Source: Clostridia bacterium (GTDB lineage: Bacteria > Bacillota > Clostridia > Christensenellales > UBA3700). Taken from it: a stretch of 10,626 nucleotides of DNA. The position numbers and the translations under genes are program-made. The notes beneath the pieces were generated by a model that saw only the letters and a list, made by a program, of their open reading frames with translations, searched no databases and was not told the DNA's origin. The stretch's first letter is position 1, and every line of letters begins with the position of its first letter. Below are positions 4,992-10,626 of this stretch, piece by piece. Where the stretch lies: NCBI GenBank assembly GCA_029067255.1, contig JAIEEW010000143.1, positions 1 to 10,626 on the forward strand, written 5' to 3'.

Positions 4992-6862
4992 AGCCATTAA
5001 ATAAACTTGTAATACTATTAAGCATAATGATAGTTTTAATAACTATGATATTGTGCTTGGACGCAAATGCCGTTGCGTTTGCCGATACGTCGCTGTCGTT
5101 TGATAGCACCGACGTTTTGGACGATTTGCAAGGAATGACGATAGACGGCAAATCTTTTAATATTAATGATTATCCGACGAATTCTATTGAGACTATACAA
5201 GCAATAACTTTTGTTGAGTATTGTTATTCCCAATATGCGAATGCGTTGGGTAATTATGCTCTTTACGTTTATATATATAATCCGTCGTTGAAAAGATTAG
5301 ATAACACACACGTTTTAAATAAGTTACAGTTAGCGATTGAATTTAATAATAAAGGTATGCCAAGTAAATATAAGAAGTTCAGTTTAAAGTATTGTTCAAG
5401 CACGGCTAATAGACTGTTTTATAAATACAAAATTGTAGATAGAGATAATGAAGTATTAAATTCTATTAGAAATTACGCTCAAAATAATTCAGGTAAACGG
5501 TGTTATTATGTAAGTGGAATAGAATTTGTAAGTCGTGGTAACGTAACTGCGGAAGAATATAAGATAGGAAAACAATATACATATGAGGGGTATGCCGACG
5601 GCTACGGTGATAGTACAAACTTTCCTTTAACTATGACGGCTTTTGGACTTGATACGTTGTCAACTGAAGTACACTATGCTTTTTATCGTCCGTCAGGAAC
5701 TACGAGTGAATATAATTATACTCAAAATCAATTAAATAGTGTTTATTTCTCTGTTCCTAATAGTTTAATTAAGAAATACGGTGTGCTTACCGCTGTCCAT
5801 ATGGAATGGTACGAATACCTTACAAAAGAGATTTTTGCTTTTAGGAACGACGAGGCTATTAAAAAATTGCAAGATTATATAGGACGAAAAATAAATCAAT
5901 ATGACGATAATGTCAAATATGGTTTAGCGGTATGGCTTAGTGAAAACGCTTCAAGTGAGGGTGGTAATTTTGCTTCAAAAATTTATAACAATCCTCGTCC
6001 AAATAATATTTATTGTAACAATATTATTGATACAATACATTATTTATTTAATTTAGACGATTTCAATGACTCTGTAATATCAAGTGAAACAATGCTTGAT
6101 TATATAAAAAATTATGATGGTAGCGGAAATAAAATAAATGACAAATACTATGAAGAATTATTCGCTACTAACGTCAGTACAGGCCGCACAAGAGGTTACA
6201 ATGAAGTAAATGTACAAGCAGACGATAAATTGTCTTTGTTGAATTATACTTTTGAATCGAAATGGTGGCAACTTGGTTGGGGATCGTATGTAGATAATTC
6301 TTTTGGAGATATAGAAGGCATTACGGATATAAAAGCAAGCGATATGGTAGGTAGTAAATCTTCAATATGCTCAAAGTTATTGTTGGATGAGTCTTGTTAC
6401 AATGACTTTAAAAAAGTGTATGATATGTCCATTGTGGAAGACAAGACAGTATTCCTGCTCCGCTTCGGCGTTACTGAATATACGTCAATGCCTTTGGCAG
6501 TATTGGAGAAAAGCACCTTAAACTATAAAAAAGTTGATACAAGCGGATATTGCGCACAGCAAACTGTATTTCTTGACTTAGATATAATTGACGTCACGTT
6601 TCGTTCAGAAGATACGATTACTGTTATCCCTGTTGTATCCACCCCGATAGATGCAATAGCAAATATTACTCCCCCTGTTGAAACTGAAAATGATTTATGG
6701 TGGAAAATAGTTCTTGCAGTGGTTGCTATTATTCTATTGTGTGTGATTTTTACGCCTATATTGCCGTATTTAATACAAGTTATTGTGTGGGTGATCGCAC
6801 TCCCCTTTAAGTTGCTTGGTGCATTATTTAAGGGTATAAGCAAAGCCGTAAGGCGAAAATAA
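4976..6862 (+). CDS. Large exported protein with C-terminal membrane hairpin (628 aa)
   Basis: I do not recognise the family. The ATG follows AAGGAGAA (about 4959-4966). A clear Sec signal peptide is present: basic MGTKIKPLNK, hydrophobic core residues 11-28, and an AFA cleavage site after Ala36. About 530 extracellular residues follow, rich in Tyr, Asn and Ser with helical stretches. The last 55 residues hold two hydrophobic segments (about 577-595 and 598-618) and a basic tail (KAVRRK), which would anchor the protein with its bulk outside. Signal peptide plus C-terminal anchor is the topology of adsorption proteins of filamentous phages (pIII) and of some conjugation or secretion components, but sequence evidence for either is absent. 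It is the largest of the surface block and sits just before the basic protein and the ATPase unit. Confidence 0.88.
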   Translation: MGTKIKPLNKLVILLSIMIVLITMILCLDANAVAFADTSLSFDSTDVLDDLQGMTIDGKSFNINDYPTNSIETIQAITFVEYCYSQYANALGNYALYVYIYNPSLKRLDNTHVLNKLQLAIEFNNKGMPSKYKKFSLKYCSSTANRLFYKYKIVDRDNEVLNSIRNYAQNNSGKRCYYVSGIEFVSRGNVTAEEYKIGKQYTYEGYADGYGDSTNFPLTMTAFGLDTLSTEVHYAFYRPSGTTSEYNYTQNQLNSVYFSVPNSLIKKYGVLTAVHMEWYEYLTKEIFAFRNDEAIKKLQDYIGRKINQYDDNVKYGLAVWLSENASSEGGNFASKIYNNPRPNNIYCNNIIDTIHYLFNLDDFNDSVISSETMLDYIKNYDGSGNKINDKYYEELFATNVSTGRTRGYNEVNVQADDKLSLLNYTFESKWWQLGWGSYVDNSFGDIEGITDIKASDMVGSKSSICSKLLLDESCYNDFKKVYDMSIVEDKTVFLLRFGVTEYTSMPLAVLEKSTLNYKKVDTSGYCAQQTVFLDLDIIDVTFRSEDTITVIPVVSTPIDAIANITPPVETENDLWWKIVLAVVAIILLCVIFTPILPYLIQVIVWVIALPFKLLGALFKGISKAVRRK

Positions 6863-6882
6863 AATAGTGAGGTATAAAGATT

Positions 6883-7230
6883 ATGAGTAGACGTAGACGA
6901 TACATAAGAGGCAAAGTTTATATAACAAATGATAACCTTTTAGTAAAAAATAATAAGGCTGGGCGTCGTGTTGTTGCAATGAATAACGATAAGAATAATA
7001 TGGCGGTACGACGCATTTCTTCTTTGTATGATAAAAATGGTAAGAAAAAAGAAAGGCTTATTCCTATAGAAAAATATCCTGATATTCCAAAGGTAAGTGG
7101 TGTCGAGGATAAAACGTTTAGAAAAACTATTAAGGGAAAGCCGATAAAAGAGAGTTTATTAAAGAAGACTAATACACGATTAAATAAATGGGATATGGAT
7201 CGTATTAGGAAAGGTAAAACAAAAAAATAG
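6883..7230 (+). CDS. Highly basic protein of unknown function (115 aa)
   Basis: Starts at ATG after TGAGGTA (6868-6874), 20 bases beyond the previous stop. The protein is extremely rich in Lys and Arg (begins MSRRRRYIRGKVYITNDN and ends RIRKGKTKK), with no signal peptide or membrane segment. It has a strand-turn opening (VYITNDNLLVKN), a central RVVAMNNDKNNMAVRRISSLYDKNG segment broken by turns, and a proline-rich stretch (IEKYPDIPKVSG). Nucleic-acid binding is a reasonable guess from charge alone. It closes the surface-protein block: a hairpin begins within its stop codon (7228-7230) and a structured gap follows. The first visible gene (104) shares the NLLVK phrase near its start. Confidence 0.8.
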   Translation: MSRRRRYIRGKVYITNDNLLVKNNKAGRRVVAMNNDKNNMAVRRISSLYDKNGKKKERLIPIEKYPDIPKVSGVEDKTFRKTIKGKPIKESLLKKTNTRLNKWDMDRIRKGKTKK

Positions 7231-7257
7231 AGGGCTACAATTTTCATTGTCCCCTCT
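7229..7257 (-). terminator. Strong hairpin overlapping the stop codon; terminator-like on the minus strand
   Basis: AGAGGG (7229-7234) pairs with CCCTCT (7252-7257), and inside it ACAAT (7237-7241) pairs with ATTGT (7246-7250) around a TTTC tetraloop, with a small CT/C internal loop. On the + strand no T run follows. On the minus strand the hairpin is followed by ATTTTTTTG, so it has the form of an intrinsic terminator for transcription coming from the right. It may instead protect the 3' end or slow polymerase on the + strand. Confidence 0.45.
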
Positions 7258-7258
7258 T

Positions 7259-7276
7259 CAAATGCAATTGCATTTG
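7259..7276. repeat. 18-nt perfect palindrome
   Basis: CAAATGCAATTGCATTTG reads the same on both strands. It lies in the gap between the basic protein and the ATPase unit, upstream of a TATAAT box. A perfect, loopless palindrome of this size is more typical of a dimeric regulator's binding site than of an RNA hairpin. No regulator gene is visible in the window. Confidence 0.6.
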
Positions 7277-7278
7277 GG

Positions 7279-7308
7279 GTCGGAACTTGCCGACAACTAT
7301 ATTATAAT
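7279..7308 (+). promoter_or_regulatory. Small hairpin plus TATAAT box, possible promoter
   Basis: GTCGG (7279-7283) pairs with CCGAC (7290-7294) around AACTTG. TATAAT (7303-7308) matches the -10 consensus. No good -35 sits at 16-18 bases: TTGCCG at 7287-7292 is only 10 bases away. A promoter here would serve the 7389-9879 genes and would need an activator or a weak -35. Confidence 0.35.
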
Positions 7309-7352
7309 GGATGGTTTGGCATAAGTCAATATATTTTAATAAAAAAATAAAG

Positions 7353-7370
7353 TTGAAAGTACACTTTCAA
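7353..7370. repeat. Inverted repeat (8-bp arms, 2-bp spacer) just upstream of the 7389 gene
   Basis: TTGAAAGT (7353-7360) and ACTTTCAA (7363-7370) are exact reverse complements separated by AC. The element ends 18 bases before the chosen start codon and lies downstream of the possible -10 box, an operator-like position. It overlaps nothing else, and in RNA it would place the ribosome binding site (AAAGGA, 7371-7376) immediately after the stem. Confidence 0.5.
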
Positions 7371-7388
7371 AAAGGAACGATAACGACA

Positions 7389-7613
7389 ATGAGAGATACG
7401 GTAAATTTGATTAAAACGCAAGAGCAATATGAGAGTTTAAAAACTCTATGCGCCAACGAATTGGGAATGAATACGGATAACGTGGATATAGGACTTATAG
7501 CAGATATAGGCGACGGAAAATACAAAGTAAAGGTAATGTGCAAACATAGTCATCTATACGCAATGATATATGACGGAAAAAGGATAACGGAATATGCGAG
7601 GTTGATACGATAA
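7389..7613 (+). CDS. Small protein of unknown function (74 aa)
   Basis: The reading frame is open from an ATG at 7311, but the first 26 codons would run through the TATAAT-proximal and inverted-repeat region and read as low-complexity sequence. The ATG at 7389, after AAAGGA, gives a plausible protein beginning MRDTVNLIKTQEQYESLKTL. It has two helices, then strands (NVDIGLIADIGDGKYKVKVM) and a short end (YDGKRITEYARLIR). No membrane segment is present and I do not recognise it. Its stop overlaps the start of the next gene (TAATG), so the two are coupled. It is the first gene of the ATPase unit. Confidence 0.65.
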   Translation: MRDTVNLIKTQEQYESLKTLCANELGMNTDNVDIGLIADIGDGKYKVKVMCKHSHLYAMIYDGKRITEYARLIR

Positions 7614-7705
7614 TGAAAACGCTTAAAAGAATATTAAACGTTATACTTGGTATAGTGGTGTTAGCGATTGCGGGTTATTTTATTTATACAGGAGTACGGC
7701 TATGA
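7613..7705 (+). CDS. 30-residue single-span membrane microprotein
   Basis: This tiny gene fills the gap exactly between its neighbours. Its ATG overlaps the upstream stop (TAATG) and its TGA overlaps the ATPase start (ATGA). The product begins with a basic MKTLKR, continues with a membrane-spanning stretch of about 20 residues (ILNVILGIVVLAIAGYFIY) and ends TGVRL. The perfect stop/start overlaps on both sides, the basic N-terminus and the absence of any other reason for an open frame there make it very likely real. It may be a small subunit or regulator of the ATPase membrane complex; a filamentous-phage coat protein is possible in topology, but it is shorter than usual and lacks a separate signal peptide. 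The function is unknown. Confidence 0.7.
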   Translation: MKTLKRILNVILGIVVLAIAGYFIYTGVRL

Positions 7706-9879
7706 ACGACGCTAACAGAAACGAAAAAAGACGGTTTAATTATCGTCATATAATTTGTGTAATGATAACGCTTGGTTGCTTGGCTTGTTCGGTGTTCCTT
7801 TATTCGGGTGCGCTTGGTAGAATTATTGAGGGCGGACGTGATTCTGGGCTTTCTATTGCCTATTATTTTTGTGAAATGTTTGGTATTGAGCATAATATCA
7901 CGCCAACTGTAAATGACTTACCAAAGATACCATTTTTTGACTTTACGCAATCTTCCGTTCCGTCAACTCCTCTCCCTGACACGGCTGACGGCTTTAAAAC
8001 AAATTGGTCGGCATATTGGCAGTTGTGGGCTACAAAAGGTAATATTATGGGGTATTTGTCATTCCTTGGCGACGGACTCTATACGCTTTGTAAGGTACTT
8101 ATAATCATATTACCACTTATATTCGGTTTATATTTGTACTTAAAAAGATACTTAAAAGTAGTAAACAACGATTACAACAAAGACAGCCGTCTGCTAAAAA
8201 TGTTCAAGTTGCTTACGGCTCATACATACTCCCCCATTAAAAGGTTTGTCATAGGGCTTTGGACTTTTATAAAAGAGCATAAGCCGTATGTCATAGCGTG
8301 GGGCTTTATATGGGCATTTAACTTCAATCTAATTGCAATCGTACTTGAATTTTTAGCATATTACTTTTACTTTGTTGTATCTTTTGACGTAGTAAGCATA
8401 TATCGACAAGTGTATAAACTGTTTCTTGATCTGTCAGTACCGTTCAAGACTATACCTATATGGACGTGGACAATGATAGGGTTTGCGTGGTTTGACAACT
8501 TCCGCAAACGAATAGCGTATGCAACTCTAAATCATTACGAAATGCGTAATCGTGGCTTTGTTAACGCTCGTCCTATCGTATTTATGACGTGTGGAACAAT
8601 GGGAAAGAAAAAGACAACGACTATTACGGATATGGCACTTTCACAAGAAATAATGTTCCGTGATCAAGCGTTGGAAAAGTTGCTTGAAAACGACTTAAAG
8701 TTTCCATACTTTCCTTGGATAAATTTGGAAAATGAGTTAAAACGTGCAATGCAATACCACGAAGTATATAATCTTGCGACGGTGCGAAAGTTCGTCTATA
8801 AAAAGGCTATAAGGTGGCAAAAGACGAAAACGCAAAGTAAACTTTTTGATTATGAATATGAACGCTATGGGTTTACTTACGACGATAAATTGAAAATTGT
8901 CAACGTGTGGGAAGTAATTGAGAATTACGCTCAACTATACTTTATCTATATAATACAATCGTCGTTAATTATCTCTAATTACTCTATACGTGTGGACGCT
9001 GTTTTAAGCGATTTAGGCAACTTCCCTGTGTGGAATAGCGATTTTTTCAAGCGTGATAGTAGGCTTATAGATAGTTATTCTCGCCATTCCCATATCTTAG
9101 ACTTTGACAGTCTACGGCTTGGGCGTAAAGTTGTTGAAAATAACATAAACGCAAACAATTTTGAGTTTGGTGTCGTAGTTATTACAGAAGTTGGAAAAGA
9201 ACGTGGTAATAACCTTGAATTGCAAGAAAAGAAAAAGAAAGACGTTGACGCAAATCAAAAAAATGACTTGTTCAATAGTTGGCTTAAAATGGTACGCCAC
9301 TCCGCCACCGTAGACAACTTCCCTTTTGTAAGGGTAATCGTTGACGAGCAACGTCCTGAAAGTTGGGGTGCGGACGCTCGTGATTTATGCGAAATCGTAC
9401 ATATACGCGAAAGCGGAGATACACGACTTGCAATGCCTTTCTTCTCACTTGCTGAATTGCTATACGACTGGATACTTGTCAAGTTTTCAAGGCTATATTA
9501 TCAATATAGATATGTGCGTAGTGATAAGACTGTGCCTATGTATGCGCTCAAAGCGTTTACAGCGAAAGTAGACCACTATTATAGGCGAATATATAATCGT
9601 TTTGGATACTGCCGTTTGCAAGTCCAAACCGAAAGCGGAACTCAAGACGGACAGCGTGACGAAAACAAATACTATTTAATGCCTAAAAAGATTTATAGTA
9701 AGCGTTTTTCCACTGACTGTTATTCGGATTATTTTACGGAAAAAGCGTTACTCTCTCCCATCGGTATCGACGATTTGAGGGAATACGAAACCGAAAAAGC
9801 GACGTTTAGCGAACTTCGCTTACAAAATAGTTATTTTGTCAATGACCTATTAAATGGCTTGACTGATAATAAAAAATAA
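7702..9879 (+). CDS. Membrane-anchored FtsK/HerA-type ATPase, VirD4- or Zot-like (725 aa)
   Basis: N-terminal membrane segments lie at about residues 17-37, 126-147, 196-228 (long, perhaps two) and 250-266, followed by a cytoplasmic NTPase domain. The Walker A loop is GTMGKKKT (298-305), preceded by hydrophobic IVFMTC. The Walker B strand is VVVITEVGKE with Thr495-Glu496, and a QRP sensor motif occurs at 550-552 (VIVDEQRPES), matching the TQRPS strand of FtsK/HerA proteins. Such enzymes hydrolyse ATP to push DNA or protein through a membrane: conjugative coupling proteins, FtsK-like pumps and the assembly ATPase of filamentous phages (Zot/pI). Membrane segments before the ATPase domain favour the coupling-protein layout; Zot usually has its membrane segment after it. 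Two conserved residues are replaced (the Gly before Lys304, the Asp before Glu496). The substrate is unknown. Confidence 0.75.
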   Translation: MNDANRNEKRRFNYRHIICVMITLGCLACSVFLYSGALGRIIEGGRDSGLSIAYYFCEMFGIEHNITPTVNDLPKIPFFDFTQSSVPSTPLPDTADGFKTNWSAYWQLWATKGNIMGYLSFLGDGLYTLCKVLIIILPLIFGLYLYLKRYLKVVNNDYNKDSRLLKMFKLLTAHTYSPIKRFVIGLWTFIKEHKPYVIAWGFIWAFNFNLIAIVLEFLAYYFYFVVSFDVVSIYRQVYKLFLDLSVPFKTIPIWTWTMIGFAWFDNFRKRIAYATLNHYEMRNRGFVNARPIVFMTCGTMGKKKTTTITDMALSQEIMFRDQALEKLLENDLKFPYFPWINLENELKRAMQYHEVYNLATVRKFVYKKAIRWQKTKTQSKLFDYEYERYGFTYDDKLKIVNVWEVIENYAQLYFIYIIQSSLIISNYSIRVDAVLSDLGNFPVWNSDFFKRDSRLIDSYSRHSHILDFDSLRLGRKVVENNINANNFEFGVVVITEVGKERGNNLELQEKKKKDVDANQKNDLFNSWLKMVRHSATVDNFPFVRVIVDEQRPESWGADARDLCEIVHIRESGDTRLAMPFFSLAELLYDWILVKFSRLYYQYRYVRSDKTVPMYALKAFTAKVDHYYRRIYNRFGYCRLQVQTESGTQDGQRDENKYYLMPKKIYSKRFSTDCYSDYFTEKALLSPIGIDDLREYETEKATFSELRLQNSYFVNDLLNGLTDNKK

Positions 9880-9899
9880 AATATGTGAGGTAAAAAAAT

Positions 9900-10175
9900 A
9901 TGTTTAATTTAGCGGACAAAATTAAGTACTACAAACGAAGATTTGTGCTTGACGACGATAATAAGCGTGGTTACGCTAGGGGTTTTGTCAATGGTGCTAG
10001 TGTAAATCATACGAAAGCGCATAATATTGACGATAAGAAAGAATTATTGTTGTCATATCGTGAATTAAAAAAAGCGAAAAATGCTGACGATAGGCGTATT
10101 ATACTTGCCGATATTTGCTATTTGAAAGGCTGTTTGCAGGGTTATAATGAAAAAATGAAAAACGATAAAAAATAG
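9900..10175 (+). CDS. Small charged protein of unknown function (91 aa)
   Basis: The ATG follows TGAGGTA (9886-9892), 20 bases after the ATPase stop. The protein is helical and charged, begins MFNLADKIKYYKRRF and has two similar glycine-rich phrases: RGYARGFVNG near residue 30 and YLKGCLQGYN near the end, separated by a charged helix. No signal peptide or membrane segment is present. The second phrase resembles the NGYKNG end of the protein at 2392, so both may belong to one small family. It is the last gene of the ATPase unit, and the repeat-rich non-coding stretch starts right after its stop. Confidence 0.75.
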   Translation: MFNLADKIKYYKRRFVLDDDNKRGYARGFVNGASVNHTKAHNIDDKKELLLSYRELKKAKNADDRRIILADICYLKGCLQGYNEKMKNDKK

Positions 10176-10177
10176 TA

Positions 10178-10413
10178 GGTGTTATCCTTTTAGATTGCGG
10201 AGGCAAAAAAGAAAATGCAATACATAATAAAGCAAGTGAACGGTTTTCCGTAGCACAATGCAAAGACGAAAATGCAACTGGAAAGGTGCCATCCTTTTGA
10301 GTTGCTTTCGGCAGGGCAAAAGTAATACGGAAAATGCGAACTGTCAAGCACACCGTGAAATAAAAGCGTAGCGATTATGTCGCGAAAGGTGCTTTACAGT
10401 ATGCAAGTAAACG
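10178..10413 (+). repeat. Repeat-rich non-coding stretch between genes
   Basis: Several short direct repeats fill the 256-base gap. GGTG(TT/CC)ATCCTTTT occurs at 10178-10191 and 10285-10298 (107 apart). GAAAGGTGC occurs at 10281-10289 and 10384-10392. GAAAATGC occurs at 10211, 10268 and 10330 (57 and 62 apart). GCAAGTGAACG/GCAAGTAAACG occurs at 10232-10242 and 10403-10413. In both copies of the first repeat the T tract is followed by TTGC...GCAA able to pair, with an A tract after it. ACGG-TTTT-CCGT (10240-10251) is another hairpin. It may be a structured RNA leader, an iteron-like site, or a decayed repeat; the data do not choose. Confidence 0.6.
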
Positions 10414-10431
10414 ACGATAGAGGTAAAAACT

Positions 10432-10626
10432 ATGGAATATGCAAATTTGATACCTATTGAGAATATGACTGGTTGTCCATTCCCATTTTTTAATGAGACT
10501 ACTCTGCCTACGGAAACATATTATAAGGTTTACAATGACGGCGGACATTATATCGCAACACGTATTTGTCGCAGTCAAGCGAAATCAAAATCGCAAAACA
10601 ATGCGCAACGTGAGGACATAGACATA
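10432..10626 (+). CDS. Partial gene, start of an unknown protein (first 65 codons)
   Basis: The ATG follows TAGAGGTA (10418-10425), and the frame stays open for 65 codons to the window edge, so only the N-terminus is seen. It starts MEYANLIPIENMTGCPFPF and contains ETYYKVYNDGGHYIATR, a compact beta-rich segment, followed by a polar Ser/Gln/Lys/Asn-rich linker (SQAKSKSQNNAQREDID). No signal peptide is seen, so it is probably cytoplasmic. Its size, domains and function cannot be judged from this fragment. It lies downstream of the repeat-rich stretch, which may act as its leader. Confidence 0.65.
   Translation, partial: MEYANLIPIENMTGCPFPFFNETTLPTETYYKVYNDGGHYIATRICRSQAKSKSQNNAQREDIDI

Noticed and set aside
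4976..6862. Assignment of the 628-residue protein as a filamentous-phage adsorption protein
   Set aside because: Only topology agrees (signal peptide, C-terminal anchor). No sequence motif supports it and three additional anchored ectodomain proteins are not typical of such phages.
7311..7388. Upstream start at 7311 for the 74-residue gene
   Set aside because: It would begin two bases after the TATAAT box, has no ribosome binding site, and would translate the inverted repeat as low-complexity residues.
10258..10371. 37-codon frame in the repeat-rich stretch
   Set aside because: No ribosome binding site, composition unlike neighbouring proteins, and it runs through the direct repeats.
10178..10413. 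CRISPR array
   Set aside because: The repeats are 8-14 bases, of several unrelated kinds and unevenly spaced, with no uniform repeat-spacer unit and no cas genes nearby.
10378..10461. 27-codon frame overlapping the partial gene at 10432
   Set aside because: No good ribosome binding site, whereas the overlapping frame at 10432 has one and stays open to the window edge.

Overview
The window is AT-rich, densely packed DNA in which every credible gene lies on the + strand. Genes are separated by a few bases or overlap, and most carry a strong GAGG-type Shine-Dalgarno (often TGAGGTA), with ATG starts and TAA, TAG and TGA all used as stops. This fits a low-GC Gram-positive host, most likely a gut-type clostridial lineage, and a mobile or accessory element rather than core chromosome. 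I cannot name the host. No integrase, relaxase, terminase, capsid or replication initiator is visible, so element class (conjugative element, plasmid-like element, or phage/filamentous-phage-like) stays open.

Region 1 (about 100-2135) is a cytoplasmic block: two small unknown proteins, an SprT-like zinc metalloprotease with a C-terminal zinc ribbon, a very cysteine-rich 117-residue protein, a tRNA-like gene, and a 145-residue unknown protein closed by a clear intrinsic terminator. The tRNA-like gene (1481-1585) has a perfect 7-bp acceptor stem, canonical D and T loops and an encoded CCA. Its anticodon loop is interrupted by about 31 extra bases that fold as a hairpin. It is the strangest object in the window.

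Region 2 (about 2178-7230) has two small soluble proteins followed by four consecutive exported or membrane-anchored proteins: 179, 383 and 198 residues with an N-terminal hydrophobic segment and an extracellular domain, then a 628-residue protein with a signal peptide and a C-terminal membrane hairpin. A 115-residue highly basic protein ends the block.

Region 3 (7231-7388) is a short non-coding stretch packed with a hairpin, an 18-nt perfect palindrome, a second hairpin, a TATAAT box and an 18-nt inverted repeat. It is probably where the next transcription unit is controlled.

Region 4 (7389-10175) holds a 74-residue unknown protein, a 30-residue single-span membrane microprotein not found by length-filtered gene calling, a 725-residue membrane-anchored ATPase of the FtsK/HerA (VirD4/Zot-like) type with altered Walker motifs, and a 91-residue unknown protein. 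The last four overlap or are close enough to be translated together, apart from the final gene, which has its own ribosome binding site.

Region 5 (10176-10626) is a 256-base non-coding stretch full of short direct repeats, followed by the start of a gene that runs off the window.

Read together, regions 2-4 look like an envelope-spanning machine: surface proteins plus a membrane-bound DNA- or protein-pumping ATPase. This could serve conjugative DNA transfer, secretion, or extrusion of a filamentous virion. That reading is inference from topology and motifs, not from recognised family members.
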